Assembly (NCBI GenBank): GCA_937892105.1
Contig: CALAUZ010000128.1
Coordinates: 1-6,543, forward strand
Source of the DNA: an uncultured Fretibacterium sp.
Lineage (GTDB): Bacteria > Synergistota > Synergistia > Synergistales > Aminobacteriaceae
Length of the DNA stretch: 6,543 nucleotides
Direction of reading: 5' to 3'
In this document: piece by piece, positions 6,453 to 6,543 of the stretch
How positions within the stretch are numbered: the first letter of the stretch is position 1
Layout of the letters: each line of letters begins with the position of its first letter
Notes under the pieces: generated by a model
Database searches by the model: none
What the model was told of the DNA's origin: nothing
The model's input: the letters and a program-made list of their open reading frames with translations, nothing else
Made by a program: the position numbers and the translations under genes

Positions 6453-6543
6453 TTAAACTTTGTATTTTGCTAAATTTATCGCCGCGTTCAAATCCCTGTC
6501 CATTACTAACCCGCATTCAGGACAAATATATGTACGGTCTTTC
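6453..6543 (-). CDS. tnpB: RNA-guided nuclease TnpB (IS200/IS605 family), C-terminal fragment cut by window edge
   Basis: Only the last 29 codons and the TAA stop are in the window; the rest lies beyond 6543. The visible tail reads DRTYICPECG followed by DRDLNAAINL and ends AKYKV. CPEC is the second CxxC knuckle of the zinc ribbon. The first Asp of DRDLNAA is the third RuvC catalytic Asp, followed by the conserved NAA. This identifies OrfB/TnpB, the RNA-guided DNA endonuclease of IS605/IS607-type elements and ancestor of Cas12. The tail after NAA is short (10 residues). The downstream right end and omega RNA-like structures support the call. Intactness of the rest of the gene, and whether a tnpA accompanies it, cannot be judged. 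Confidence 0.88.
   Translation of the reverse strand, partial: KDRTYICPECGLVMDRDLNAAINLAKYKV

Noticed and set aside
6173..6456. Short plus-strand frames across the right flank
   Set aside because: They run through the TnpB right end on the opposite strand and have no domain signal.
1..6543. CRISPR array, tRNA or rRNA genes
   Set aside because: No regularly spaced repeats and no cloverleaf or rRNA-like sequence were seen on either strand.

Overview
The window is a chromosomal stretch, most plausibly from an anaerobic, gut-type bacterium of the Firmicutes/Synergistota kind. That placement is inferred from the style of the TrpA, TrpB and CHR proteins, the moderate G+C and the IS605-type element end; nothing in the window fixes the taxon. 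It carries a compact tryptophan biosynthesis operon, a divergent pair of half-size CHR (chromate-type) transporters, one accessory-looking membrane protein gene, and traces of TnpB-type insertion elements at both edges.

Layout from left to right. Positions 1-67 resemble the decayed right end (3' end of an omega RNA) of an IS200/IS605-type tnpB element pointing rightwards. Positions 82-621 (+) encode a small tryptophan-rich membrane protein of the YdjM/DUF457 metal-dependent hydrolase family. Its 3' end overlaps the 3' end of trpA by 20 bp. Positions 4973 down to 602 (-) hold trpD-trpC-trpF-trpB-trpA, five intact genes joined by overlaps of 4 to 8 nt. They cover every step from anthranilate to tryptophan. 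The first-step genes trpE and trpG are not here, so chorismate-to-anthranilate must be encoded elsewhere if the pathway is complete. The 151-bp gap at 4974-5124 is a divergent control region. It has extended -10 promoters in both directions and a 13-bp inverted repeat (one mismatch) linking the trpD start codon to its -10 box. Positions 5125-6218 (+) hold two overlapping single-domain CHR transporter genes that probably form a heterodimer. Positions 6219-6543 hold a weak terminator-like hairpin, an AT-rich repeat, a TnpB right end with several hairpins read on the minus strand, and the last 29 codons of tnpB, cut by the window edge.

How it fits together. The five Trp enzymes contain only 5 Trp residues in 1459, while the convergent YdjM-like protein has 10 in 179. 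The two TnpB-type right ends face inwards and bracket the trp/chr block, but they look like different elements, so a single composite transposon is not supported. No wholly new system is evident. The best leads are the inverted repeat at the trp promoter, the omega RNA and putative guide at the right edge, and the Glu in place of the usual catalytic Asp60 in TrpA.
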